DNA of 42,089 bases. Origin: an uncultured Mycobacteriales bacterium. GTDB taxonomy: Bacteria > Actinomycetota > Actinomycetes > Mycobacteriales > CADCTP01. Shown piece by piece: positions 26,920-36,322 of the stretch; position 1 is the first letter of the stretch; every line of letters starts with the position of its first letter. The position numbers were made by a program, and so were the translations under genes. Location of the stretch: NCBI GenBank assembly GCA_902805565.1, contig CADCTP010000173.1, positions 1 to 42,089 of the forward strand, in the 5' to 3' direction. The notes below the pieces were generated by a model that was given only the letters and a program-made list of their open reading frames with translations, was not told the DNA's origin and made no database searches.

Positions 26920-28002
26920 ATGGCTCGCAATGGCTCCCGTCATCGGTCCGGGCGGGTGGGCGCGGTCGCCCTCGCCGCCGCACTGGCGCTCAGCGCGTGC
27001 GGCGGCGACGGGGACGCCGCCGCCGCGGGTGGCGGCGGTGATGGTGGCGGCGACGGGGGCACGGTGATCCTCGGCCTCATCACCAAGACCGACACCAACC
27101 CGTTCTTCGTCAAGATGAAGGCCGGCGCGGAGGCCAAGGCGAAGGAGCTCGGCGCCGAGCTGCGGTCGTACGCGGGGAAGCAGGACGGCGACAACGAGAG
27201 CCAGGTCGCCGCGATCGAGAACCTCATCTCCGCGAACGCCAAGGGCTTCCTCATCACCCCGAACGACTCGAAGGCGATCGTCCCGGCGATCGACAAGGCC
27301 CGGAAGGCCGGCCTGCTGGTGATCGCGCTGGACACCCCGACCGAGCCGGCGGGCGCGGTCGACGTCACCTTCGCCACCGACAACTTCGCCGCCGGCGAGC
27401 TGATCGGGAAGTGGGCCGCCGCCCAGTTCGAGGGCAAGGACGCGAAGATCGCGATGCTGGACCTCAACCCCAACGGGATCTCCGTCGACGTCCAGCGCGA
27501 CCAGGGTTTCCTGTCCGGCTTCGGGATCGACGTCAAGGACCGGGACAGGATCGGCGACGAGGCGGACCCGCGGGTCGTCGGGCACGAGGTCACCGACGGC
27601 GACCCCGAGGGCGGCCGCACGGCGATGGAGAAGCTGCTGCAGGTCGACGGGTCGATCAACCTCGTCTACACGATCAACGAGCCCGCGGCGGCCGGCGCGT
27701 ACGAGGCGCTGAAGGCGGCCGGCAAGGAGAAGGCCGTCACCATCGTCTCGGTCGACGGCGGCTGCCCCGGGGTGAAGAACGTCGCCGAGGGGATCATCGG
27801 CGCCACCTCCATGCAGTTCCCGCTCAACATGGCCTCGCTCGGCGTCGAGGCGGTCGTCGAGTTCGCCCGCACCGGCCAGAAGCCGCGCACCACCGAGGGC
27901 CTCAGCTTCTACAACACCGGCGTGGAGCTCATCACCGAGCGGCCGGTGGACGGCGTGAAATCGAAGGACGCCGCCTGGGGCACCGAGAACTGCTGGGGCT
28001 GA
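26920..28002 (+). CDS. sugar ABC transporter substrate-binding lipoprotein
   Basis: A 360-residue periplasmic-binding-protein type I lipoprotein. The signal peptide ends in the lipobox LSAC with C27 as the lipidated residue, followed by a Gly/Asp-rich tether. The mature part begins [15 protein letters not shown], the typical start of ribose/fructose/xylose-binding proteins, and has [14 protein letters not shown] and [11 protein letters not shown] 26920 is preferred over 26842 because it places the signal peptide at the N-terminus. It is the first gene of a binding protein-permease-ATPase operon. Confidence 0.92.
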   Translation: MARNGSRHRSGRVGAVALAAALALSACGGDGDAAAAGGGGDGGGDGGTVILGLITKTDTNPFFVKMKAGAEAKAKELGAELRSYAGKQDGDNESQVAAIENLISANAKGFLITPNDSKAIVPAIDKARKAGLLVIALDTPTEPAGAVDVTFATDNFAAGELIGKWAAAQFEGKDAKIAMLDLNPNGISVDVQRDQGFLSGFGIDVKDRDRIGDEADPRVVGHEVTDGDPEGGRTAMEKLLQVDGSINLVYTINEPAAAGAYEALKAAGKEKAVTIVSVDGGCPGVKNVAEGIIGATSMQFPLNMASLGVEAVVEFARTGQKPRTTEGLSFYNTGVELITERPVDGVKSKDAAWGTENCWG

Positions 28003-28005
28003 GCG

Positions 28006-29058
28006 GTGAGCACCGGCAGCGGCACCACCGGCGTCGCCGACGTCGCCGACGACCCCGGGCGCAGGCCCGCCGGGCCCGCCCGGCCGACCCCGCTGCAATG
28101 GGTCCAGCGGCTGCTGCACGCACAACCCGCGCTGGGGCCGGCGCTGGTCCTGGTGCTGGCGGTCATCGGGTTCTCCGTCGTGTCGGACAACTTCCTGCGG
28201 GCGAACAACATCTCGCTGGTCCTGCAGCAGGTCGCGGTCGTGGGCACCCTCGCGGTCGGCCAGACGCTGGTGATCCTGACCGCCGGCATCGACCTGTCCG
28301 TCGGCGCCATCATGGTGCTCAGCTCCATCGTCATGGCCAGGCTGTCGGCGGAGGCCGGCCTGCCCGGCCCGGTCGCCCTGCTGGCCGGCTTCGCCGTCGG
28401 GCTGGCCTGCGGGCTGCTCAACGGCGCGCTGATCACCCGGCTGTCGCTGCCCCCGTTCATCGTCACGCTCGGGACGCTGAACGTCTTCTTCGCCCTCAAC
28501 CTCTGGTACTCCGAGGCCGCCACCATCCGCGGCACCGACATGAGCGGGTGGCTGCTGTGGACCGGTGAGACGTTCACCGTGCTCGGCACCCAGATCACCT
28601 ACGGGTCGGTGATGCTGCTCGGGCTGGTCGGCTTCGTGGCGTACGCGCTGCGGCTGACGGTGTGGGGCCGGCACGTCTACGCCACCGGCGACGACCGCGA
28701 GAGCGCGCGGCTGTCCGGGATCCGCACCGACCGGGTCCTGCTGTCGGTGTACGGCGCGGCCGGGCTGATCTGCGCCCTCGGCGCCTGGGTCCTCATCGGA
28801 CGGATCGGCTCGGCGAGCCCGCAGGCCGGGCAGACGGACAACCTGGACAGCATCACCGCCGTGGTACTCGGCGGGACGAGCCTGTTCGGCGGCCGCGGGA
28901 GCATCGTCGGCACGCTGCTGGGTGCGCTGCTGGTCGGGGTCTGCCGCAACGGTCTGGCGCTGGCCGGCGTGGACGTGCTCTGGCAGAACCTCGCGGTCGG
29001 CGTGCTGGTCATCGTCGCCGTGGCGGTGGACCAGTGGATCAGGAAGGTGCGGTCGTGA
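28006..29058 (+). CDS. sugar ABC transporter permease (RbsC/FrcC-like)
   Basis: A 350-residue membrane permease with about nine helices. The motif LTAGIDLSVGAIMVLSSI and ITAVVLGGTSLFGGRGSIVGTLLGALL near the C-terminus are characteristic of the ribose-type permeases. GTG 28006 follows the lipoprotein stop by three bases, and the stop overlaps the ATPase start (GTGA). It presumably works as a homodimer, since only one permease gene is present. Confidence 0.93.
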   Translation: MSTGSGTTGVADVADDPGRRPAGPARPTPLQWVQRLLHAQPALGPALVLVLAVIGFSVVSDNFLRANNISLVLQQVAVVGTLAVGQTLVILTAGIDLSVGAIMVLSSIVMARLSAEAGLPGPVALLAGFAVGLACGLLNGALITRLSLPPFIVTLGTLNVFFALNLWYSEAATIRGTDMSGWLLWTGETFTVLGTQITYGSVMLLGLVGFVAYALRLTVWGRHVYATGDDRESARLSGIRTDRVLLSVYGAAGLICALGAWVLIGRIGSASPQAGQTDNLDSITAVVLGGTSLFGGRGSIVGTLLGALLVGVCRNGLALAGVDVLWQNLAVGVLVIVAVAVDQWIRKVRS

Positions 29059-29819
29059 CACCGGTGCTCGAGGCCAGGGGCCTCACCATGCGGTTCGGGC
29101 GGGTGACCGCGCTGGACGGTGCCGACCTGGAGCTGCGGTCCGGGGAGATCCTCGCGGTCATCGGGGACAACGGCGCCGGGAAGTCCAGCCTCATCAAGTG
29201 CCTGTCCGGGGCGGCGGTGCCCGACGCCGGGCAGGTGCTCCTGCACGGCGAGCCGGTCCGCTTCGCCAACCCGCTGGAGGCGCGGTCGGCCGGCGTGGAG
29301 ACCGTGCACCAGGCGTTGGCGGTCGCGCCGTCGCTGGACATCGCGGCCAACCTCTTCCTGGGCCGGGAGCGCCGGAAGGCCGGGCCGCTGGGCAGTGTGC
29401 TGCGGATGCTGGACGTCGGCGGGATGCGGGAGGCCGCCCGCCGGCAGATGGACGACCTCGGCCTGCTGACCATCCAGAACATCACCCAGCCGGTGGAGTC
29501 GCTGTCCGGCGGGCAGCGGCAGGGGGTGGCCGTGGCCCGGGCGGCCGCGTTCGGCAGCAAGGTCGTGATCATGGACGAGCCGACCGCCGCCCTCGGGGTG
29601 AAGGAGTCCCGGAAGGTTCTCGACCTCATCCTCGACGTCCGCGCCCGCGGGCTGCCGGTCATCCTCATCAGCCACAACATGCCGCACGTCTTCGACATAG
29701 CGGACCGGATCCACATCCAGCGGCTCGGCCGGCGGATCGCGGTGATCACCCCGGCCAGTCACACCATGTCCGAGGCGGTGGCGATCATGACCGGCGCCGC
29801 GCCACCGCCCGCGGGCTGA
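29055..29819 (+). CDS. sugar ABC transporter ATP-binding protein (FrcA-like)
   Basis: A 254-residue single ABC domain: Walker A GDNGAGKSS, signature LSGGQRQG, Walker B VVIMDEPTAA and the switch His in LISHNM. Ribose-type systems usually have a double-domain RbsA. A single-domain protein points to the fructose/FrcA-like group. No sugar kinase, isomerase or LacI regulator accompanies the operon, so the substrate is not defined. Confidence 0.92.
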   Translation: MTPVLEARGLTMRFGRVTALDGADLELRSGEILAVIGDNGAGKSSLIKCLSGAAVPDAGQVLLHGEPVRFANPLEARSAGVETVHQALAVAPSLDIAANLFLGRERRKAGPLGSVLRMLDVGGMREAARRQMDDLGLLTIQNITQPVESLSGGQRQGVAVARAAAFGSKVVIMDEPTAALGVKESRKVLDLILDVRARGLPVILISHNMPHVFDIADRIHIQRLGRRIAVITPASHTMSEAVAIMTGAAPPPAG

Positions 29820-29891
29820 GTACAACTGCCTGCCGTGGTGGGGGAGCAGGGCTCAGGCCCGGGGTCGGTCCGCCCGCCTAGCGTTCGACCC

Positions 29892-30242
29892 ATGCTGAGC
29901 CGCTTCTCCCCGAGCCGCTGGACCCATGGCCTGCTCGCCCTGTCCGTGGCGGGCGCGTACCTGCTGCTGGTCGCGCTCACCTACGCCTACGTCGTCGCGG
30001 ACACCGCCGTCGTCGACCATCCCGACGCCTCGCTGGCGGCAGTGTCGATCTACCTGGTGACCATGCCGTTGTCGCTGCTCGGGATCATGGTGATGCCGGA
30101 AGCCACCGGCCCGCTCGCGACCGTCGCGTTCTTCGCCGTCCCCGCGGTCTGCGCTCTCCTGCAGGCCGCCGGCCTCTGGCTGGCACTGCGCGGCCGGGCC
30201 GTCCACCGTGGCGCTCCAGCGGCCCCTCGCACCTCGGGGTGA
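29892..30242 (+). CDS. small membrane protein, SCO4225-like
   Basis: A 116-residue protein with three predicted helices (about 12-33, 45-66 and 74-97) and a short cytoplasmic tail. The central VVDHPDASLAAVSIYLVTMPLSLLG resembles a group of small streptomycete membrane proteins (SCO4225 type) of unknown function. It lies 72 bases after the ABC operon and may be independently transcribed. Confidence 0.65.
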   Translation: MLSRFSPSRWTHGLLALSVAGAYLLLVALTYAYVVADTAVVDHPDASLAAVSIYLVTMPLSLLGIMVMPEATGPLATVAFFAVPAVCALLQAAGLWLALRGRAVHRGAPAAPRTSG

Positions 30243-30322
30243 CGCCTGCGCCTGGAGTCCGCCCCTCACCCGCGTGGCCGGGCTGACCGGAGTCGCCGGC
30301 CCGCTGCTCGTAGGGTGGCGGG

Positions 30323-30811
30323 GTGGAGGCCGAGCAGGTGCCGGACGTGCTGGACCGGCTGGCCGCGGTGACCGGCACGGCGTGGGTGTGCGGGGGCTGG
30401 GCGGTCGACGCGCTGGTCGGCCGGCAGACCCGGCCGCACGCCGACCTCGACCTGGCCGTGGACGCCGCCGACCTGGACGCGGTGCTGCGGTTGCTGCACG
30501 GTCTCGGCTTCGTACCCGCGCAGGACTGGTTGCCGGTCCGCATCGAGGTCGCCCACCCCGATGGCCGCCGGATCGACCTGCACCCGGTCGTGCTCGCCGC
30601 TGACGGCAGCGGCGTGCAGGCGGGCCTGGACGGCGCCACCTTCCGCTACCCCGCCGGCTGCGTCACCACCGGCCGGGTCGCCGGTCGCGAGGTGCACTGC
30701 CTGACCGCCACCCAACAGCTGGCCTTCCGCCACGGCTTCGAGCTGCGCCCGGTCGACCACCACGACCTCGCCCAGTTGCGCGCACTCGGAACTGCCGGTG
30801 GTCCGGCCTAG
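30323..30811 (+). CDS. nucleotidyltransferase-fold protein (LnuA/AadB-like)
   Basis: A 162-residue protein of the nucleotidyltransferase superfamily. GGWAVDALVGRQTRPHADLDLAV carries the GG helix and the metal-binding DxD. A third acidic position is in RRIDLHPV. This layout resembles lincosamide and aminoglycoside 2''-nucleotidyltransferases, but resistance is not established; many such small proteins are uncharacterised. The GTG start at 30323 follows the previous gene by 80 bases. Confidence 0.78.
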   Translation: MEAEQVPDVLDRLAAVTGTAWVCGGWAVDALVGRQTRPHADLDLAVDAADLDAVLRLLHGLGFVPAQDWLPVRIEVAHPDGRRIDLHPVVLAADGSGVQAGLDGATFRYPAGCVTTGRVAGREVHCLTATQQLAFRHGFELRPVDHHDLAQLRALGTAGGPA

Positions 30812-30882
30812 GCCGGCATTCCGGCTGAGAAGGCCAGCGCTGCGATCATGCAGCCGGTCGGCGGCCAAGGGTCGAGGCTCCG

Positions 30883-31868
30883 TCACGGAGTTCCGGTACG
30901 CCGATCCTCCCGAGCGGGCTCAGGCGAGCCGACGCGTGCTGCCGTCCCGGGCGCGGTGGAGTCTGGGCGTCTGCGCAGGCGGTTGTGCGTGATGGCGATG
31001 CCGAGGACGACGACGAGGGCGCCCACGGGTTGGTTCCAGGTCGGAGTTTCGCTCAGGACGATGACGCCGAGTGCGACGCCGACGAGTGGCGTGAGGTACG
31101 TGACGGTGGAGGCGTTCGTCGCTCCCCAGCCGGCCACGACGTTGGTGTTCCACATGTAGGCCAGGCCCGTGCCGAGGACCCCCAGCGCCAGGATGCTCCC
31201 CACGACCCGCGGCGTCAGGTCCACCGGGCCGGTGGCCACGAGGGGAGCGAGCGCGAGCATCATGACGGCTCCCAGGCCGACCTGCGTCGCGGCTACGGGA
31301 ACGGCGTGCAGCCCGCGGGGGGTGAGACGTAGCGGCGCAGGTAGACGAAGGCGACGCCGTAGCTGGCCGTCGCGGCCAGGCAGGCGGCCTGGGCGAGCGT
31401 GGCACCGCCGTCGAGTCCCTGCCAGGGGCCGAAGACGACGAGCACGCCGGCGAAGCCGGTGAGCAGCCCGACCGTGCGGGCCCGGGTGAGCTGCTCCTCG
31501 CGGAGGGCCGCGAGCGCCACCACACTGGTCATCAGCGGCGTGGTGGCGTTGTAGATGCTCGCCAGCCCGGAGGAGATGTGCTCCTCGGCCCAGGCGAAGA
31601 GCAGGAACGGCGCGACGCACAGCAGCACCCCCACGACGGCGAGGTGCCCCCACACCACCGGGTCGCGAGGCGGCGGGTGGCGCAACACCACCATCAGCAG
31701 CACCAGCGCCAGTGCGCCGACACCGAGCCGGCCGAGGACGACCTGACCGGGGGACAACCCCTCCAATGCGATCTTGATGAACAGGAAGCTCGATCCCCAG
31801 ACCAGCGCCAGCGCGAGGAACTGCGCCAGCACGGACGTCGACGGCCGACCTCCGGCACCGCCCGCCAT
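30883..31868 (-). pseudogene. EamA transporter, frameshifted in a G6 tract
   Basis: A drug/metabolite transporter with two EamA repeats, encoded in two frames. From ATG 31868 (GGGAGGAG upstream) the first frame has WGSSFLFIKIALEGL and runs to VYLRRYVSPP, then meets a stop. The second frame resumes at RGLHAVPVAATQ and ends at 30883 with VTYLTPLVGVALG and the terminal helix. The shift lies in the run of six G (31317-31322); a seventh would give one protein of about 327 residues. It is a distant paralogue of the cluster exporter at 9821. Confidence 0.8.
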
Positions 31869-32169
31869 CCCGCTCCTCCCTCAGTCACCCTGATCCTGGC
31901 CAGCCGCTGCCCCGTGCCAAGCGAGTCTCCCTAATGTCGCACCGTTCGCGCTGGCGAGTATCGGCCGACGCGGTGGCCGCTGGGTCGTCCACGTCTTCGC
32001 CGCGCCGGCTGATCGGACGGCCGCACGGGCAGCTTCGGCGAAAGCGCCCTTTTCGCACCAACGATGGAGCAGGGGAGACAGGTGCGCCCGCATGCTCATC
32101 CGCGTGTCCCGCATCATGGGGGCCGACGAGTGGCTCATGGGGCGTCGAGGGCCGCACCGCCAGGGGTTG
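31869..32169. other. 301-base gap without a called gene
   Basis: Between the EamA gene and metF several overlapping open frames exist on both strands, none with a recognisable domain or ribosome site. A minus-strand frame reads VRKGRFRRSCPCGRP, which has no motif I can place. I see no terminator or repeat of note. Confidence 0.5.
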
Positions 32170-33042
32170 CTAGGCCTGTTCGACGGCCGTCCAGCCGAGC
32201 CGGCCGCAGACCTCCAGCGTCGCCGCGGCCCGGTTCATCGTGTAGAAGTGCAGTCCCGGTGCGCCGCCGTCGAGGAGCTGCCGGCAGACCTGCACGGCGT
32301 GGTCGATGCCGACGCGGCGTGCGTCGTCCGGGTCGTCCCCGGCGTCGCGCAGGCGGTCGAGCAGGTCGGTGGGGATGGCCGCGCCGGACATGGCCGTCAT
32401 CCGTTCGGCCTGGCCGAGGGTGCTGAGGATGCGCAGGCCCGGGATGACCGGGGTGTCCACCCCGCGTACGGCCATCGCCTCGACGAAGCGGAAGTAGTCC
32501 TCGGCGGTGGTGATGAACTGGGTGAGCGCGAAGTCCGCCTCCCGCAGCTTGGCCGCCTGGTGCCGCAGGTCGGCCTCCGGTGACTCGGCGGCGGGGTGGC
32601 CCTGGGGGTGCACGGCGACACCGACGCAGCCGATGCCGCGCTCGCGGGCCAGCCGGAGCAGCTCGACCGCGTACCGCAGCTCGCCCTCGGGCAGGTCGGA
32701 CGATGCGGCCAGCGGTGGGTCGCCGTGCAGGGCCAGGATGTTGCCGACGCCCATCGCGCGGTACCGGTCCAGCAGCGCGGTCAGCTCGTCCCGGCGGTGG
32801 GCGGCGCAGGTCAGGTGCGGCAGCGGCAGCGTCGGTCCGGTGGCCAGCTGCTGGACCAGGGCCTCGGTGCGGCCCCGGTCGGTGCCCGCCGCGCCGTAGG
32901 TGACCGCCACGAACGCCGGCCCGAGCGGCGCCAGGTCCCGCACCGCGGTGGCGAGTGCCTCCTCGCCGACCGGCGTACGCGGCGGGAGCAGCTCGACCGA
33001 GACGAACCGCCCCGCCGCGATCCGCTCTCCGACCGTGCTCAC
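32170..33042 (-). CDS. metF: methylenetetrahydrofolate reductase
   Basis: A 290-residue FAD-dependent reductase with a TIM barrel that makes 5-methyltetrahydrofolate for methionine synthesis. Family segments are VSVELLPPRTPVGEEAL, LTCAAHRRDEL, NILALHGDPP, FALTQFITTAEDYFRFVEAM, VIPGLRILS and LHFYTMNR. It starts at GTG 33042, just before the conserved FVSVELLPPR. It stands alone, divergent from the broken phosphotransferase, with about 120 bases between them. Confidence 0.93.
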   Translation of the reverse strand: MSTVGERIAAGRFVSVELLPPRTPVGEEALATAVRDLAPLGPAFVAVTYGAAGTDRGRTEALVQQLATGPTLPLPHLTCAAHRRDELTALLDRYRAMGVGNILALHGDPPLAASSDLPEGELRYAVELLRLARERGIGCVGVAVHPQGHPAAESPEADLRHQAAKLREADFALTQFITTAEDYFRFVEAMAVRGVDTPVIPGLRILSTLGQAERMTAMSGAAIPTDLLDRLRDAGDDPDDARRVGIDHAVQVCRQLLDGGAPGLHFYTMNRAAATLEVCGRLGWTAVEQA

Positions 33043-33163
33043 CCCTGGAGCGTAGTCGCCCCCCACAACCGTGACATCACACCCGGCACCGGCTCGACCT
33101 CCCGGGGTCGCCTGTGTCGCGGCGGCTGGTCGTATGGGCCGGTCGCCTGGATAGGTTCGTGTC

Positions 33164-33824
33164 GTGACGCTGCCGTTGCCCCGCATCGACGAGGATCTGG
33201 TCGCGCGGCTGATCGCGGAGCAGTTCCCGGACTGGGCGGGCGTGCCGGTGACGGCAGTGTCACCCCAGGGGTGGGACAACCGGACGTTCCGGCTCGGTGA
33301 CGGGCTGTCGGTGCGGCTACCGAGCGCGGAGGGCTACGCCCCGCAGGTGGTGAAGGAGCAGCGGTGGCTGCCGCGCCTCGCACCCCACCTGCCGGTGGCG
33401 ATCCCGCAGCCGGTGGCCATGGGCCGCCCCGGGGCGGGCTACCCGTTCGCCTGGTCGGTGCGCCGGTGGATCGGCGCTCGCCGGCCGGTGGGACCAGGAG
33501 CCGGTGTGGTTCCACGGCGACGTCGCGGTCGACAACGTCCTGGTGAGCGGCGGCCGGGTGTCGGCCGTGCTGGACTTCGGCTGCGCGGGCGTCGGTGACC
33601 CGGCCTGCGACCTCGGCATCGCCTTCACCCGGTTGGGCCGCCGGGGCCGAGAGGTGTTCCGCCGGGCCGTCGACCTCGACGACGACACGTGGCGCCGGGC
33701 CCGCGGATGGTCGGCCTGGAAGGCGGCGATCACCCTGGCGGACCCCGCGTCAGCGCCCGTACGCCGACAGGAGTCCCACCGCGCCCTGGCCGCGGTCCTG
33801 CAGGACTCCGCCGCCAACCGCTGA
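33164..33824 (+). pseudogene. aminoglycoside phosphotransferase-family gene with internal deletion
   Basis: The N-terminal part (GTG 33164 to about 33470) is a phosphotransferase lobe: WDNRTFRLGDGLSVRLPS, the lysine region VVKEQRWLPRLA and YPFAWSVRRWIG. The C-terminal part in another frame (from about 33475) reads ALAGRWDQEPVWFHGDVAVDN and VLDFGCAGVGDPACDLG, which are the catalytic HGD and the metal-binding DFG-like motif. The middle ~90-100 residues normally found between them are missing. A deletion near 33468-33485 removed them and shifted the frame, so the product should be inactive. Confidence 0.8.
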
Positions 33825-34039
33825 GAGCGCGGCTCTCCCCGGCGGGTGGGCGTCGTGCCGGACACCGGGCGAGGTCGCGGGCCTCCTCGCCGGGATCGGC
33901 ACGCCTGGTACGTGGCCGGCGGCTGGTCGGTGGCCCGGTTTCCCCCTCCGGCGGATCGGGCACCGGTCGTTCACCGGGCCCGGGATGGTGGGTGGCGGAG
34001 CAGGGGCGACTGATCCTGGATCTACGGACTGGAGTGGTC

Positions 34040-34669
34040 ATGAAGGTGCTCGTGCTCGGTGCCGGCGGCAAGACCGGTGGTGCGGTGGTCCAGGAGGCGG
34101 TGGCCGCCGGTCACCAGGTCACGGCCTTCGTCCGCCACGCCGCCGCCTATCCCGCCCCGGCCGGGGTGACGGTCATGGAGGGCGACGCGACCGACGCGGA
34201 CTCCGTCGCGGCCGCTGTCGCGGGCCAGGACGCCGTCATCGACACCATCGGCGGCAAGACCCCGTACAAGTCGAACATCACGCTCGAGGACGACGTGGCC
34301 AAGGCGGTCATCGCCGCCATGCAGCGCCACGGCGTCCGCAGGTTGCTGGTCACCTCCAGCCTCGGCGAGGGCGACAGCATCGCCAACGCCGGCGTATTCC
34401 TGCGGATCCTGATGAAGACCTTCCTGCGCGGCTCGACCGCGGACAAGGCCGCCATGGAGCGGGACGTCAAGGCGAGCGGGCTGGACTGGACCATCGCGCG
34501 CCCGGCGATCCTGAACGACGACCCCGCGGGCGGCGACGTACGGGTCTTCGACCCCGCGACCGGCGAGAAGGCCCACAAGATCTCCCGAGCCGACCTGGCA
34601 GCATGGTTGGTCGCGCAACTCGGCAGCAGCGCCCATGTGCACCGCGCGGTCGCCGTGGCCAGCAGCTGA
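34040..34669 (+). CDS. NAD(P)-binding NmrA-like oxidoreductase
   Basis: A 209-residue Rossmann protein of the atypical SDR/NmrA group. GAGGKTGGAVVQEAVAAGH is the dinucleotide site, followed by VMEGDATDADSV, LLVTSSLGEGD and DWTIARPAILND. Members include flavin reductase-like and regulatory proteins. ATG 34040 follows GGAG (34031-34034). It is intact, between the phosphotransferase pseudogene and the MFS remnant. Confidence 0.88.
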   Translation: MKVLVLGAGGKTGGAVVQEAVAAGHQVTAFVRHAAAYPAPAGVTVMEGDATDADSVAAAVAGQDAVIDTIGGKTPYKSNITLEDDVAKAVIAAMQRHGVRRLLVTSSLGEGDSIANAGVFLRILMKTFLRGSTADKAAMERDVKASGLDWTIARPAILNDDPAGGDVRVFDPATGEKAHKISRADLAAWLVAQLGSSAHVHRAVAVASS

Positions 34670-34799
34670 CCGGCGTCGTCGGGTGGGCCGGAGTCGGCGG
34701 CGATCGGTTCCGACGGCACATCCGGCTCGGGTGGCGATCCACCCTTCCGCGTCCACGCGGAACTCGCCCCGTCACGGCAGCCGCAGCGGCAGCCAGTAC

Positions 34800-35352
34800 G
34801 CCTCCTCGTGTTCGGTGCCGGCTTCGGGCTCGCGGTCACCCCCGGCACCCAGCTGATCATCGACGGCCTGCCCGCGGATCGGCGCACCCTCTCGGCGGCG
34901 GTCAACGACGTCACCCGTGAGGTCGGCGGCGCGCTCGGCGGGGCGGTGGCGGCCAGCGTGCTCATCGGGGTGTACGGCGGGGACCTCGTGACGGCCGGGC
35001 TGCCGCCGAGGCCGCCGAGGCGGCCGAGGGGGGAGTGGCGGCGGTCCTGGCCGTTTCCGGCGAACTCGGCCCCCGGGGCACGGCGTTGGTGACCAGCGCA
35101 CAGGACGCCTTCACCGCCGGCTACAGCGCCGCGTTGCTGGTCGCGGCGGGCGTCCTGCTGCTCGGCGCGGTCGCCGGCGGGCTGCTCGCGCCGGCCCACC
35201 GGGCCGATGGGCACAGGGACACGGGGGCGACCCGTACGCCGCACCCCTGTGACAATGAAAGTGTTGGTGTCCCGCATCCCGACCCGGAACCGCTGTCGGA
35301 CCCACCCAATAACTTGAACGTGGTGGACCGACAGCGGGAGGAAGCACCATGA
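34800..35352 (+). pseudogene. C-terminal remnant of a DHA2 MFS exporter
   Basis: About 145 codons matching the last quarter of the intact exporter at 22952. It begins at LLVFGAGFGLAVTPGTQLII and has AAVNDVTREVGGALGG in one frame. After the frame change near 35001 it continues AVSGELGPRGTALVTSAQDA and ends with the last helix GVLLLGAVAGGLLAP. The first ~350 residues are absent. One base added near 35003 would restore the frame through GLPAEAAEAAEGG. Confidence 0.8.
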
Positions 35353-35813
35353 ACCACTTGAAGTCGAAGGACAGAACCGCGATCGCCTACACCCGTGGCG
35401 GCGACGGGCCGGCGGTGGTGCTGGTCGGCGGAGGCCTCGATGACGGGACGGAGAATGCGACGCTCATCCCGACGTTGGTCGACTTCTTCACGGTGGCCAA
35501 TTACGCGCGACGCGGCCGCGGAGACAGTGGTGACACCCCGCCATACGCACTCGAACGCGAGATCGAGGACCTCGCCGCGGTGGTCGACGAACTCGCGGGT
35601 CATGCGCACGCCTTCGGTGCCTCCTCAGGTGGAGCGCTCCTCCTGGAGGCCGCCGCCGCTGGCCTGTCGCTCGACCGGATCGCGGTCTGGGAGGTCCCGT
35701 ACGCCGTGGGCGGGGAAGCCGTCGCCGTATCCGGCCGCTCGACAGAAACGGCTGCGGCTCCCGCGGCGCCTCCTCCAGCATGTGCAGCACCGACCGGCCG
35801 CACCACCGCTTGA
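35349..35813 (+). pseudogene. truncated alpha/beta hydrolase
   Basis: A 154-codon frame with GGAGGAAG before ATG 35349. Up to about codon 125 it parallels the intact hydrolase at 21515: LVGGGLDDGTEN, YARRGRGDSGDTPPY, FGASSGGAL and VWEVPYAVGGEA. After about 35725 the homology ends and a low-complexity Ala/Pro tail runs to the stop. The acid and His of the triad and the lid are missing, so a working enzyme is unlikely. Confidence 0.75.
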
Positions 35814-35880
35814 GCGCTGCCGGTCCAGCAGGTTCGACCACGTCGATCCTTCCTCCGACGTGGTCGAACCAGCGCCCGGG

Positions 35881-36246
35881 TCAGCCGCCTTGCCCGCGAA
35901 TGTGGTCGACCACCGCCGTGAACTCCTCGGTCGGCGAGAAGTCGACGTACTCGGTGTCCTCCAGGGCCGACGGGGCATGGCCGGGCGCCCAGTAGACGGC
36001 CTGACCGGCCTCGAACACCTGGGTCCCGCTCGGCGTACGCATCTGCAGCCGACCGGAGAGCAGGTAACCCCAGTGCGGGCACTGGCATGCGTCGCCGGGC
36101 AGGCCGACGAGCGCGGGGCCGAGGTCGGTGCCCTTCGGTAGCCGGATGAACGACGTGGACATGCCGCCGCCGATCTCCTGCAGGCGCACCTCCACTCCGT
36201 TGCCCTCGATGACGATGGGGACGTCCTGACGTGCGACTGCGTGCAC
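35881..36246 (-). CDS. cupin-domain protein
   Basis: A 121-residue single-cupin protein. PHWGYLLSGRLQMRTPSG corresponds to the first cupin motif and AVYWAPGHAPSALEDTE to the second, with His residues available for metal binding. GTG 36246 is preceded by a strong GAGGAGG. Stand-alone, function unknown. Confidence 0.8.
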   Translation of the reverse strand: MHAVARQDVPIVIEGNGVEVRLQEIGGGMSTSFIRLPKGTDLGPALVGLPGDACQCPHWGYLLSGRLQMRTPSGTQVFEAGQAVYWAPGHAPSALEDTEYVDFSPTEEFTAVVDHIRGQGG

Positions 36247-36322
36247 GGCTCCTCCTCGGCTAGAACTTGCGATCAGGAGTCAGCGTGGCGACGCGACGTT
36301 CCTGGTTCGTTCCCGGCGGGGC

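Noticed and set aside
25342-29061. 1239-codon minus-strand frame opposite the kinase and ABC operon
   Set aside because: It is antisense to five genes with clear catalytic motifs and has a repetitive Asp/Gln/Arg-rich composition.
31881-32157. Overlapping minus-strand frames before the EamA gene
   Set aside because: Two frames compete with no start signal or family motif.
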